64,000 nt of DNA from CAVROP01 sp050008495 (GTDB taxonomy: Bacteria > Acidobacteriota > Terriglobia > UBA7540), in NCBI GenBank assembly GCA_050008495.1, contig JBEKMN010000008.1:13909-77908 (forward strand). The letters run 5' to 3'. The notes below the pieces were generated by a model that had not been told where the DNA came from, did not search any database, and was given only the letters and a program-made list of their open reading frames with translations. Within the stretch, counting starts at the first letter, position 1. The number at the start of each line of letters is the position of its first letter. A program made the translations under genes and the position numbers. This document shows, in pieces, positions 25,574 to 37,385 of this stretch.

Positions 25574-25692
25574 ACACATCGGGAGATCGGGTGAACAAAT
25601 CGCCTGCGCCTCCTGGTCATCCGATCTGCTGATCCGTTTGCCACCCGCCACAACGCGCCTGCGGATTTTCCGCCCCTCGGACTTTCTGTCTC

Positions 25693-25721
25693 TTGACAAA
25701 CGGACAATGATAGGCTAGAAT
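25693..25721 (+). promoter_or_regulatory. Strong sigma70-like promoter of the 25.7-kb LKT locus
   Basis: TTGACA (25693-25698), a 17-nt spacer and TAGAAT (25716-25721): six of six and five of six consensus matches. The -10 surroundings ATGATAGGCTAGAATCTTG closely match 47.43-47.44 kb on the minus strand (ATGATAGCCTACAATGTTG). No conventional gene starts nearby; the transcript would enter the small repeated ORFs at 25.75-26.31 kb. Confidence 0.65.
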
Positions 25722-25751
25722 CTTGTCCCGGGGTTGGCCGGAAGCTTTCTT

Positions 25752-26021
25752 ATGCGGGAACGCGATTATGCGGCGCCGCTGCTCGCTCCAATTCGCCGTC
25801 GTAAGGTTCGGAATAGGGATGGCCCGCGTCCCCGCCCGTCGTGGAGAGCCGTACGGTTCGCCCCAACAGACTCGGCACCGCAGAGTGCCGATGGGCTGTC
25901 ACAATGCAAAAACCACGGGAACAAAGCGAGAATGTCTATGAAAACAAAGGATGAGGCAAAGAAAGTTGAGAAGTCAAGGAGTCGAGGAGTTGAGCGTCAG
26001 AAGGCAAGAGCTGACATATAG
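25752..26021 (+). CDS. Uncertain small ORF containing an NKARMSMKTKD unit
   Basis: An 89-codon ORF from ATG 25752, 31 nt after the predicted -10 box. The first 55 residues are Arg/Pro-rich and undistinguished. It then reads GNKARMSMKTKDEAKK and ends in Lys/Glu/Arg-rich residues encoded by simple-repeat DNA. A 35-bp segment covering the MSMKTKD codons (from 25918) is repeated exactly at 26097. Coding status is doubtful; the functional unit could instead be the RNA or a shorter peptide starting at ATG 25932. Confidence 0.3.
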   Translation: MRERDYAAPLLAPIRRRKVRNRDGPRPRPSWRAVRFAPTDSAPQSADGLSQCKNHGNKARMSMKTKDEAKKVEKSRSRGVERQKARADI

Positions 26022-26110
26022 TCCCAGCCACAGCTCGGGAAGCGGCCGTTGGCTTCTCAACTCCTCAACTTCTCGACTCTTGGACTGCAGTATCGAGGGA
26101 ACAAAGCGAG

Positions 26111-26288
26111 AATGTCTATGAAAACAAAGGATCGAGGTACCGCGAACGGGGACGGCCTTCGTGGCGGCCACCGGGACGCCGACAAGGGTTACCCATCCCC
26201 GTTCTCACGCGGAAGGAATCGTGGATTTCCACCCACCGGCGCGTCTTCTGGCCCTCCGGTTGCTCGCAGGAAAATGCCTGTATTCTAA
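26111..26288 (+). CDS. Uncertain small ORF beginning MSMKTKD
   Basis: A 58-codon ORF whose first codons (ATG 26111) and the 14 nt before them duplicate the site at 25932. After MSMKTKDR the product is unrelated to the first copy. About 5 nt after its stop a degenerate unit (TATCTGAAAATAAAAGG, 26293-26309) continues the pattern. No recognised domain. Confidence 0.25.
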
Positions 26289-26377
26289 TATCTATCTGAA
26301 AATAAAAGGCTTATCCTTTAGACCCGAGGTCAACTCTTGGCCCTCGTGTTGCACCGTGTAAACGCAGGCCAACGCAG

Positions 26378-27589
26378 ATGTCTTTCAGGCTTTGCTCTGG
26401 AAATCGAATGGTAGCTGAAGGCGCGCTTGCGGCGGGCTGCCATTTCTTTGCCGGTTACCCAATAACGCCTGCCTCCGAAATCTACGAAGTCATGATGCGC
26501 GAACTCCCCGGCTGGGGAGGCTTGGCGCTTTCGGCCCCGGACGAAATATCCTCGCTCTGCTACTGCGTGGGCGCGAGCCTTCGAGGCCTCAAGGCGATGA
26601 CCGCGACCTCCGGCCCCGGCTGGGCGCTGATGATCGAGACTGTGCAGTATGCGCTGATGAGTGAGACGCCGGTAGTGATCGCCCTGGTTCAAAGGCTTGG
26701 GCCGAGCACGGGCGGGGCAACGCAGGGAGCGCAGGGAGATATCTTCCTTGCCGAATTCTGCACTTCGGGAGGCTACACCATCCCGGTCTTCGCCCCCAGC
26801 AACGCCGCCGAGTGTTACGAACTGACTCGCCAGGCGTTCAATTGGTCCGAACGCCTGCGCACGCCGGTCGTTTTGCTTTCCGACAAAGAAGTGGGAATGA
26901 CCACCGAAACCATTGACGAAGCCGCCCTAGCAAAGCCAGCCAATGTCGAGCGAACCTGGGGCGACGCCGGCGCGCCCGTCGCGGCCTACGAGATTGAACG
27001 CGTCGAGGACGTGCCGTGTTTTGGTCCCGTCGGCGGCGAAGTCAAAGTGACGGTGACAGGGTCCGCCCACGATCGGCAAGGACGGCTACGAAAGCCCTCG
27101 CCCGAAGTTGTCGAATTGCTTGCTCACTTACAACGCAAGATCGAAGCGCATGCCGCCGATATGGCTATGGTGCGCGCCGACTTGGATCCCGAGGCATCCT
27201 GTTTGCTGGTCAGCTATGGAATCACGGCGCGCGCCGCGCGCCAAGCGGTCGGCGTGCTTCGTAAAGAAGGCTTCCCTATCTCGTTCCTCCAAATCCAGAC
27301 CCTCTTTCCGGTGCCTACTGAGGCGCTTCACCGCGCGGCGACCGGAATACGCACCGTCTTCGTCGCCGAGGAGAATTTGACTGGCCAGTACCGCGCGGTG
27401 CTGGCTCCTCTGCTCAACGGCAGGCGCCTTTTGGGGATCAACAAGATCGGCAGCATGATCTCCCCGGCTGAGATTGTGCGCGCCATTCGCCGGGCGGGCG
27501 GCACAATCCCACGCGGCGACTGGCCTGGCGAGCACCCGTCCGAAGCGGAGGTTTGCGAACCGCCGCGGCCAAGGAAGGCGGGAGTGTGA
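26378..27589 (+). CDS. korA: 2-oxoacid:ferredoxin oxidoreductase, alpha subunit
   Basis: A 403-residue protein of the KorA/PorA type: the pyrimidine-binding half of a thiamine-diphosphate 2-oxoacid:ferredoxin oxidoreductase. Seen: GNRMVAEGALAAGCHFFAGYPITPASEI at the N-terminus, TATSGPGWALMIE, and QRLGPSTGGATQ. A C-terminal transketolase-like domain II contains LLVSYGITARAARQAV. The enzyme links oxidative decarboxylation of a 2-oxoacid (2-oxoglutarate or a related acid) to ferredoxin, reversibly. The beta chain starts within the stop codon. Substrate cannot be fixed from sequence. Confidence 0.88.
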   Translation: MSFRLCSGNRMVAEGALAAGCHFFAGYPITPASEIYEVMMRELPGWGGLALSAPDEISSLCYCVGASLRGLKAMTATSGPGWALMIETVQYALMSETPVVIALVQRLGPSTGGATQGAQGDIFLAEFCTSGGYTIPVFAPSNAAECYELTRQAFNWSERLRTPVVLLSDKEVGMTTETIDEAALAKPANVERTWGDAGAPVAAYEIERVEDVPCFGPVGGEVKVTVTGSAHDRQGRLRKPSPEVVELLAHLQRKIEAHAADMAMVRADLDPEASCLLVSYGITARAARQAVGVLRKEGFPISFLQIQTLFPVPTEALHRAATGIRTVFVAEENLTGQYRAVLAPLLNGRRLLGINKIGSMISPAEIVRAIRRAGGTIPRGDWPGEHPSEAEVCEPPRPRKAGV

Positions 27590-28998
27590 TGGAAAACACC
27601 ACCTACCTTGCAGCCGACGCCAAGCTCCCCTACTGCCGGGGATGCGGCCACGCGCTGGTTGTCCGCCAACTCAGCCGCGCGCTCGAAGGGCTCGCGCTCC
27701 CCTCCCGCTCGCTTGTGCTCACCACGGACATCGGCTGCGTGGGGCTTGCCGACTCCCTCTTCCCTTACGTTCACACCGTCCACACCACCCTCGGCCGATC
27801 AACTGCCATGGCCATCGGCATGGCCCTGGCAGAGGCTGTGCTTCCCGCCTCGGGACTCAAGCCCATCGTCATGATTGGCGACGGCGGGGCCATGATTGGC
27901 TTATTGCATTTGGTTCACGCCGCACAATTGAATGTGGACATCACCGTGCTCGTCCATAACAACTTCCTTTTCGGGATGACGGGAGGCCAGCACTCAGCCT
28001 TCACGCCGCTCGACTGGTCGACGTCAACGACCCCGGAAGGAAACCGCGTGCCTCCGCTGGATCTTCTTGCGCTCCTGCGCGCCGCGCACGCCGGCTTCTT
28101 AGCCCGCCAGTTTGCGACGGACGGCGACTTGAACGCCGTTCTCGCCGACGCAATCGCCTATCCGGGATTTTCTCTGGTCGAAATTCTGGAGATTTGCACC
28201 GGCTACGGCGGCCTCAAGAACAAGTCCAAGGGAGCCGCGCTCCGCGAGGTTGCGGACAGCCAGGGTTACTCGATCGGCCGCACGGAAGCGGAACGGCCCC
28301 GCCCCACATTTGCCCAGCTCTATCGAAGCGACATCGAGTCGAAAGCGGCTCCCCTCCTTGCTAAGGAGGGGAGCCGACCTAATGGTCGTGAGGAATCTCG
28401 CCCTGCCTCGCTGCAACACGCAGCCTCGGCCGATTCGAGATTGGAGATTCAAGATTCCAAGCCCTTGCACATCGTGATTGCGGGCACTGCTGGTGAAAGA
28501 GTGCAGTCCTCGGCAGCGCTGCTTTGCCGTGCGGCGCTCAGCGCGGGCCTTTACGCGACGCAAAAGAACGACAATCCGGTGACGCAGGGATCGGGATTCT
28601 CGCTCTCCGAGATTTGCTTGAGCCCCCAGCCCATCGAGTACACGGGAATAGAAAGCGCGGACGCCGTGATCGCGGTGAGCCAGGACGGGTGGAACGAGCT
28701 CAAGGCCAATGGGACGCTGGCCGCACTAGCCCCCGGCACGCTTCTGATCATCGATTCAGAAATCGAGATTGACAGTCCCACCGGCCGGCTGCTCCGTCAG
28801 CCCTTCCGGCGTGACGCGACACCCAAGCGGGCAGCGCTTGCCGCGATTGGGTTCTGGCTGGGGAATGAGCCTGTAGTCCCCAACGCGGCGTGGGATTCGG
28901 TGCTCGACTCACTTTCCATCGAACGCCGGGCGGATGCTTCAGAAGCGCTGCGCATTGGGGCAAACTTCGCACGCCAGGTAAGCGCGCGTGCCGCCTAA
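27589..28998 (+). CDS. korB: 2-oxoacid:ferredoxin oxidoreductase, fused beta-gamma chain
   Basis: Start at ATG 27589, sharing one base with the korA stop (TGATG) and preceded by AAGGAAGGCGGGAG; 469 residues. Residues 1-250 are the beta subunit: YCRGCGHAL (12-20), then the thiamine-diphosphate motif IGDGGAMIG with the following NN. From about residue 292 a gamma-like domain follows (LHIVIAGTAGERVQSSAALL, then NDNPVTQGSGFSLSEICL). Normally gamma is a separate polypeptide. The linker (about 250-290) is encoded by DNA resembling local intergenic repeats. The assembled enzyme should be alpha plus beta-gamma. Confidence 0.87.
   Translation: MENTTYLAADAKLPYCRGCGHALVVRQLSRALEGLALPSRSLVLTTDIGCVGLADSLFPYVHTVHTTLGRSTAMAIGMALAEAVLPASGLKPIVMIGDGGAMIGLLHLVHAAQLNVDITVLVHNNFLFGMTGGQHSAFTPLDWSTSTTPEGNRVPPLDLLALLRAAHAGFLARQFATDGDLNAVLADAIAYPGFSLVEILEICTGYGGLKNKSKGAALREVADSQGYSIGRTEAERPRPTFAQLYRSDIESKAAPLLAKEGSRPNGREESRPASLQHAASADSRLEIQDSKPLHIVIAGTAGERVQSSAALLCRAALSAGLYATQKNDNPVTQGSGFSLSEICLSPQPIEYTGIESADAVIAVSQDGWNELKANGTLAALAPGTLLIIDSEIEIDSPTGRLLRQPFRRDATPKRAALAAIGFWLGNEPVVPNAAWDSVLDSLSIERRADASEALRIGANFARQVSARAA
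28346..28376. repeat. Perfect 14-bp hairpin inside the beta-gamma linker
   Basis: CGGCTCCCCTCCTT (28346-28359) pairs with AAGGAGGGGAGCCG (28363-28376) around GCT. It is in frame and encodes AAPLLAKEGSRP. About 60 nt later comes a second intergenic-type motif, gagattggagattcaagatt (28437-28456). Both look like spacer DNA captured into a reading frame. Confidence 0.7.
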
Positions 28999-29165
28999 GG
29001 GTAGCGCCGACCTGCTTTTCAGGTCCGCGGCTTGTTCCCAGGCACGTGGACAAGCGGTGGACCGCATATCCAGGGCGGCTGCGATATGTAGTCGGATTGT
29101 CAGATTTCTGGAACTAAGATTGCCCGGAATGATATGTTCCGATCAAAACTGAATGGAGCAACGCA

Positions 29166-32740
<3,575 letters not shown>

Positions 32741-32741
<1 letters not shown>

Positions 32742-33751
32742 TGATTGACCTCTCCACTACTTATCACGGCATCAATCTGAAGAATCCCCTGGTCGTCTCG
32801 GCATCCCCACTCGCCGAAGAGCTCAGAAATCTCCGCCGTATGGAGGACAGCGGCGCGGCGGCCATCGTTCTCCCCTCGCTCTTCGAAGAGCAGATCAATA
32901 TCGAAAGCCGCGTGCTCGACCAGTTTCTGCAACAAGGCACCGAGAGCTTTGCCGAATCACTCACCTATTTCCCCGATCTGACGGGATACAACCTGGGCCC
33001 GGAAGGGTACTGCGAGCACGTCCGGCGCGCCAAGGCGGCGGTCGGTATCCCCATTATTGCCAGCCTCAATGGCTCGTCCATCGGCGGCTGGACCGACTAC
33101 GCCAAAAAGATTCAAGACGCCGGAGCAGATGCTCTCGAACTCAACATCTACTACATTCCCACCAGCATCGATCAGACCTGCGCAGAAGTCGAAAAGCTCT
33201 ATTGCGACCTGGTGGCCACGGTGAAGTCCAGCCTGAAGATTCCGGTGGCCGTCAAAATCGGCGCTTATTTTAGCTCCCTCGCCCACATGGCCAAGCGCCT
33301 GGACGATGCCGGGGCCGACGCCCTGGTGCTCTTCAACCGTTTTTACCAGCCCGACTTTGATATCGACAACCTCGAAGTGGTGCCCAACCTCATGCTCAGC
33401 ACCTCGCATGAATTGCTGCTGCGATTGAACTGGGTGGCAATTCTGTTTGGGCATATCAAAGCCGACCTTTGCGTCACCGGCGGAGTGCATACCGCCGCGG
33501 ATGTGCTGAAAGCCATGATGGCCGGCGCGCGCGTGGTGGCTATGACTTCGGCCCTGCTTCGCAACGGCATCGGCCACCTCGCCACTCTCCGCAACGATAT
33601 GCTCGCCTGGATGGAAGAACACGAGTACCAGTCCATCCGCCAGATGCAAGGCAGCATGAGCCAAAAATCCGTCGCTGACCCCTCCGCCTTCCAGCGCGCC
33701 AACTACGTGCGCGTGCTGAGCTCGTATTCGATGAAGGGACTGCCGCTGTAG
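32741..33751 (+). CDS. Dihydroorotate dehydrogenase-like flavoprotein
   Basis: A 336-residue FMN-type TIM-barrel protein. Its ATG overlaps the nifJ stop (TAATG) with a perfect GGAGGTGA ribosome site. Seen: INLKNPLVVSASPLAE, IIASLNGSSIGGWTDYAKKI, GADALELNIYY, VAVKIGAYFSS, and VTGGVHTAADVLKAMMAGA. It lacks clear support for being the pyrimidine-pathway PyrD. DHOD-like proteins encoded beside nifJ occur in many anaerobes, and a ferredoxin-linked or chaperone-like role with PFOR is plausible. Substrate unknown. Confidence 0.88.
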
Positions 33752-33895
<144 letters not shown>

Positions 33896-33938
33896 TTCAC
33901 CAGCCTGCAAGATCACCACGACATCGAAAATCCTGAGT

Positions 33939-33981
33939 TGGCGCATACGTCACGACCAAACCCGTCGTGACGTATGCGCCA
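33939..33981. repeat. Perfect 18-bp inverted repeat upstream of the AbrB-like gene
   Basis: TGGCGCATACGTCACGAC (33939-33956) pairs perfectly with GTCGTGACGTATGCGCCA (33964-33981) around CAAACCC. It ends 18 nt before the predicted -35 box of the AbrB-like gene. It is longer and more perfect than the REP-like hairpins here and is not repeated in the window. It could be an operator for a dimeric regulator, a terminator or a mini-element. Confidence 0.7.
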
Positions 33982-33999
33982 CCCGTGCAGACCAACTCC

Positions 34000-34028
34000 T
34001 TGACTGCGCCCGAGCGGGCGGCTATGCT
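34000..34028 (+). promoter_or_regulatory. Predicted promoter of the AbrB-like gene
   Basis: TTGACT (34000-34005), 17-nt spacer, TATGCT (34023-34028). A GAAGG ribosome site and ATG follow at 34074. Spacing to the ATG is about 45 nt. Confidence 0.55.
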
Positions 34029-34073
34029 TCGTTTGAGGAAGCCTGAATTCCGGGCTTCCGAAGGTTGAACACT

Positions 34074-34469
34074 ATGACGGCGACCGTAAGAATTCAGCGC
34101 AAAGGCCAGATAACCATTCCCATCCGCCTCCGCGTCCAAGTGGGCCTGGATGATGGCGACTTGGTGGAAGCCAGAGCAGAAAGAGGGAAGATCGTCCTTA
34201 CTCCCAAGCCCCTTGTCGACCGTACCGCCGGCGGCGAGTACACCCTATCCCAACGCAGAGCCCTCGATGCCCGCCTCGCAGAGTCACTTGAGCAGGCGAG
34301 GAAGGGCGAAACTTACGGGCCTTTTGAGACCCACCAAGAGTTGACCGCCTTTTTGCATCGCCAAGCGAAAGAGACTCGATCCAAAAAGAGCAAGAGTGCT
34401 AAGGCGCTCGCTGATTTCACCGCACTCCAACGCGGTTTCCGCGGTGTGGCCCACGTGTCCTGGCGTTGA
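34074..34469 (+). CDS. AbrB/MazE-type DNA-binding protein
   Basis: A 131-residue protein. Residues 1-45 form a SpoVT-AbrB swapped-hairpin domain (ATVRIQRKGQITIPIRLRVQ, then GLDDGDLVEARAERGKIVLTP). The remaining 85 residues are helical and charged (GETYGPFETHQELTAFLHRQ) and resemble the toxin-binding tail of antitoxins. No toxin gene follows: the next gene is on the opposite strand, 20 nt away. It may be an orphan antitoxin or a transcription regulator. ATG 34074 is preferred to the TTG at 34065 because of the GAAGG site. Confidence 0.75.
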   Translation: MTATVRIQRKGQITIPIRLRVQVGLDDGDLVEARAERGKIVLTPKPLVDRTAGGEYTLSQRRALDARLAESLEQARKGETYGPFETHQELTAFLHRQAKETRSKKSKSAKALADFTALQRGFRGVAHVSWR

Positions 34470-34488
34470 CCGCCAACGGCGAAAGTTC

Positions 34489-34863
34489 TCAAGCCGTTCG
34501 GACCCGCGCCCTGCGCGACAACTGCGACGACAGCAGAAACAAGGACCCGGGCGCGGCGAACGCCAACCATGCCCAGCCTTTCAGGAGCGTGCCGGTGGTC
34601 GCGAAGTGAATCAGGTAAGCAGCCAACAGGCTTGCCACTGTTATGAATCCACCCAGGCTTTCTTTCTTCCACGCCACGATCATTCCCACACAAATCCCAA
34701 ACGGGAAGAACAGAAAGCCGAGCCACTCTCTTGGCGCGGAGGGGAGGGAGCGCTCGCCCACGATGAAGGCCAAGACCAAGGCGATGGTGGCGACGCTCCA
34801 TACTCGTGCAATCCAGCGCAGAGCTGAAGCCCACATTTTGTGTCTGGCGATTGGATTTTCCAT
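34489..34863 (-). CDS. Small integral membrane protein
   Basis: 124 residues with four likely transmembrane helices (VWSVATIALVLAFIVG, WLGFLFFPFGICVGMIVAW, LGGFITVASLLAAYLIHFA, WAWLAFAAPGSLFLLSSQL). Not recognised as a named family. An AGGTGCACC region precedes the ATG. It is convergent with the AbrB-like gene. Coding status is supported by the coherent membrane pattern; function unknown. Confidence 0.65.
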   Translation of the reverse strand: MENPIARHKMWASALRWIARVWSVATIALVLAFIVGERSLPSAPREWLGFLFFPFGICVGMIVAWKKESLGGFITVASLLAAYLIHFATTGTLLKGWAWLAFAAPGSLFLLSSQLSRRARVRTA

Positions 34864-35127
34864 GGTGCACCTCCCAGTAATGACGTGGTGAACGGCGGTG
34901 CGAATAGCAACACTCTACTGCGCTCGCCGGTCGGCGTCAATAGCCGTCGGTCAAGCGGACTCAGTCTCAGGAGAAGCTTAGGCCGAATGGCCCGCACGTG
35001 TGCGCAAGAGCCCGCTCACCCTATGCTTCCTAGTGCGGCTTATCGTCTTGCTTCGTGCTTCTGACTTCTGACTCTTCTTTCAATACAAGTGATAAAATCC
35101 ACGGTACGCTGAAAAATGGGAGGGAGG

Positions 35128-37263
35128 ATGGCAGGTCATCTTTCAAAGGTTGCGTTGTCGGCCGCTGTGCTGTTTGTAGTTCACTGGGCGTGGTCCGGGC
35201 AGCAGGCGTCTTCCTCTTCGGACTACACTTGCTGGAAGGTCTACGGCGGAACTCCGGACGACATTCATTATTCAACCCTACGCCAGATCAATCGCGACAC
35301 CGTTCGCAACCTGGCGGTTGCCTGGACTTACCAATCCGGTGATGAATTCCCCGAGTCCGAGATGGAGTGCAACCCGATCGTGGAGCATGGCGTCTTGTTT
35401 GTCACCACGCCCAAGCTGCGCCTCGTCGCCCTCGATGCCGCCACCGGCCAGTTGCGCTGGAGTTTCGATCCCAATCAGGGAGAGCCGGTCGCAACCAAGC
35501 TCCGCAACCGCGGTGTCAGCTATTGGGAACAAGGGGAGGACCGCAGGGTCTTCGTTGTTGCCCAGCAGTATCTCTACGCCCTTGACGCAACGAGCGGGAA
35601 GCCGATCGCAAGTTTCGGCGATTCCGGGCGAGTGGATTTGCGGGAAGGGCTTGGCCGCGATCCCAAGCTGCAATCCATCTCCGCCACCACACCCGGCGTG
35701 GTTTACAAGGATCTGCTCATTCTGGGCAGCATCGTCAGCGAAGACCTGCCGGCATCTCCCGGGGACATTCGCGCTTTCGACGTTCGCACCGGAAGAATTC
35801 GCTGGACGTTTCACACCATTCCTCGTCCTGGTGAATACGGGTACGAAACCTGGCCGAAAGACGCCTGGACCTACATCGGCGGCGTCAACGATTGGGCAGG
35901 AATGAGCCTGGATGAGAAGCGCGGCTGGGTATTCGCCGCCACGGGTTCGGCGTCGTTCGACTTCTATGGCGCCAACCGGCTGGGCGACGATCTCTTCGCC
36001 AACTGCGTGATAGCCCTCAAAGCAGACTCCGGAGAGCAGGTCTGGCATTTCCAGGGTGTCAGACACGATCTGTGGGATCGCGATTTCCCCGCCGCGCCGA
36101 CGCTGGTCACCGTCAAGAGAGATGGGCAGCCGATCGATGCGGTGGCGCAAATCACCAAGTCCGGCTTTGTTTTCGTCTTCGATCGGGAGACCGGCCGGCC
36201 GCTGTTTCCCATCGAATACAGCCCGGTGCCCGCCTCGGATGTGGACGGTGAAGTGGCGGCGGCGACGCAACCGCTGCCCCTGCGCCCCGCGCCATTCGCG
36301 CGCCAGATGCTCACGCCCGACATCATTACCACCCGCACGCCGGAGGCGCACCAAGCCGTCCTGGAACAACTGCAAACGCTTCGCAGCGGCGGCCAATTCA
36401 CGCCGCCCAGCTTGCAAGGCACGGTGGTTTTTCCGGGCTTCGATGGCGGGGGCGAATGGGGCGGCCCGGCGTTCGATCCTGAAACCGGAGTGCTCTACGT
36501 GAACTCGAACGAAATGGCCTGGATCCTCAGGCTCGTGCCGCGACCCGGAACGTCTGATCTGTCGAGTACCAGACAGGTTTACGCCGCCAATTGCTCCAAT
36601 TGCCACCGAGCCGACATGCGGGGCACGCCGCCGGAGTTCCCTTCCCTGGTCGGACTGGGAAAGCAGTACAAGCAAGCGGAGATCGCCAAGGTCATTGGGG
36701 AGGGCCGCGGCCGTATGCCGAGCTTCGCCTACCTCAGGAAGAACGTAATTGAGGCGATGGCCCGGTTCCTCGCCACGGGCGAAGACATTGAGTTCGCAAC
36801 ACCCTTAACGGAGCAGCTACCGAAACCACTCAAGTATACGCACGATGGGTATAACAAATTCCTTGACGCGGAAGGTTACCCTGCCGTCGCACCCCCCTGG
36901 GGAACGCTCAACGCCATTGACCTCAACACCGGCGCCTACGTCTGGAAGAAGCCCTTTGGCGAGTTTCCTGAATTGCTCGCGAAGGGGATGCCCAACACGG
37001 GCAGCGAGAACTACGGCGGGCCGCTGGTGACCGCGGGCGGGCTTCTGTTTATCGCCGCCACCAATCATGACCGTAAGATCCACGCCTTTGATAAGGCAAC
37101 CGGTGAGTTGCTTTGGGAAAACGTTCTGCCCGCCGCCGGTAGCGCTACCCCCGCAACTTATGAAGTAAACGGCAGGCAGTATGTGGTGATCGCGGCCGGC
37201 GGGGGCAAGTCGGGGGCGCCAACGGCTGGGACTTACGTGGCGTTTGCGCTGCCAAAGCAGTAG
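35128..37263 (+). CDS. PQQ-dependent dehydrogenase with internal haem c domain
   Basis: A quinoprotein of about 711 residues with an N-terminal signal segment (LSKVALSAAVLFVVHWAWSG). PQQ beta-propeller repeats (ALDAATGQLRWSFDP, AFDVRTGRIRWTF, ALKADSGEQVWHF, AFDKATGELLWEN) make a glucose/alcohol-dehydrogenase-type propeller. At about residue 488 it has CSNCH, a haem c attachment site, within a roughly 80-residue cytochrome-like insert before the last blades; in most quinohaemoproteins this domain is C-terminal. It should oxidise a sugar or alcohol in the periplasm and pass electrons to the respiratory chain. ATG 35116 is an alternative start; GGGAGGGAGG precedes 35128. Confidence 0.87.
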   Translation: MAGHLSKVALSAAVLFVVHWAWSGQQASSSSDYTCWKVYGGTPDDIHYSTLRQINRDTVRNLAVAWTYQSGDEFPESEMECNPIVEHGVLFVTTPKLRLVALDAATGQLRWSFDPNQGEPVATKLRNRGVSYWEQGEDRRVFVVAQQYLYALDATSGKPIASFGDSGRVDLREGLGRDPKLQSISATTPGVVYKDLLILGSIVSEDLPASPGDIRAFDVRTGRIRWTFHTIPRPGEYGYETWPKDAWTYIGGVNDWAGMSLDEKRGWVFAATGSASFDFYGANRLGDDLFANCVIALKADSGEQVWHFQGVRHDLWDRDFPAAPTLVTVKRDGQPIDAVAQITKSGFVFVFDRETGRPLFPIEYSPVPASDVDGEVAAATQPLPLRPAPFARQMLTPDIITTRTPEAHQAVLEQLQTLRSGGQFTPPSLQGTVVFPGFDGGGEWGGPAFDPETGVLYVNSNEMAWILRLVPRPGTSDLSSTRQVYAANCSNCHRADMRGTPPEFPSLVGLGKQYKQAEIAKVIGEGRGRMPSFAYLRKNVIEAMARFLATGEDIEFATPLTEQLPKPLKYTHDGYNKFLDAEGYPAVAPPWGTLNAIDLNTGAYVWKKPFGEFPELLAKGMPNTGSENYGGPLVTAGGLLFIAATNHDRKIHAFDKATGELLWENVLPAAGSATPATYEVNGRQYVVIAAGGGKSGAPTAGTYVAFALPKQ

Positions 37264-37385
37264 TCAGTCGTCCGTTGTCCGTGGTCCGTGGTCTCGAATT
37301 CTCGGACTCGTGGGGTCAAACCGTAAGCCATTGCGGAAAATGGGTGTCGATAGCAACTGACAACGGACTACTGACAACGGACGGC
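37264..37385. repeat. GTCCGTTGTCCGTGG simple repeats in inverted arms
   Basis: Near 37266-37295 short units (CAGTCGTCCGTTGTCCGTGG) occur, and near 37355-37382 their near-complements (ACTGACAACGGACTACTGAC). This fills the gap between two convergent genes and could form a bidirectional terminator-like hairpin. Confidence 0.55.

Noticed and set aside
25845..25870. Group II intron end (GAGCCGTACGGTTC-like)
   Set aside because: The resemblance is short, domain V cannot be completed and no reverse transcriptase is present.
34389..34500. Frameshifted RelE/ParE toxin after the AbrB-like gene
   Set aside because: No toxin motif could be read in any frame in the 20-nt gap or the overlapping sequence.
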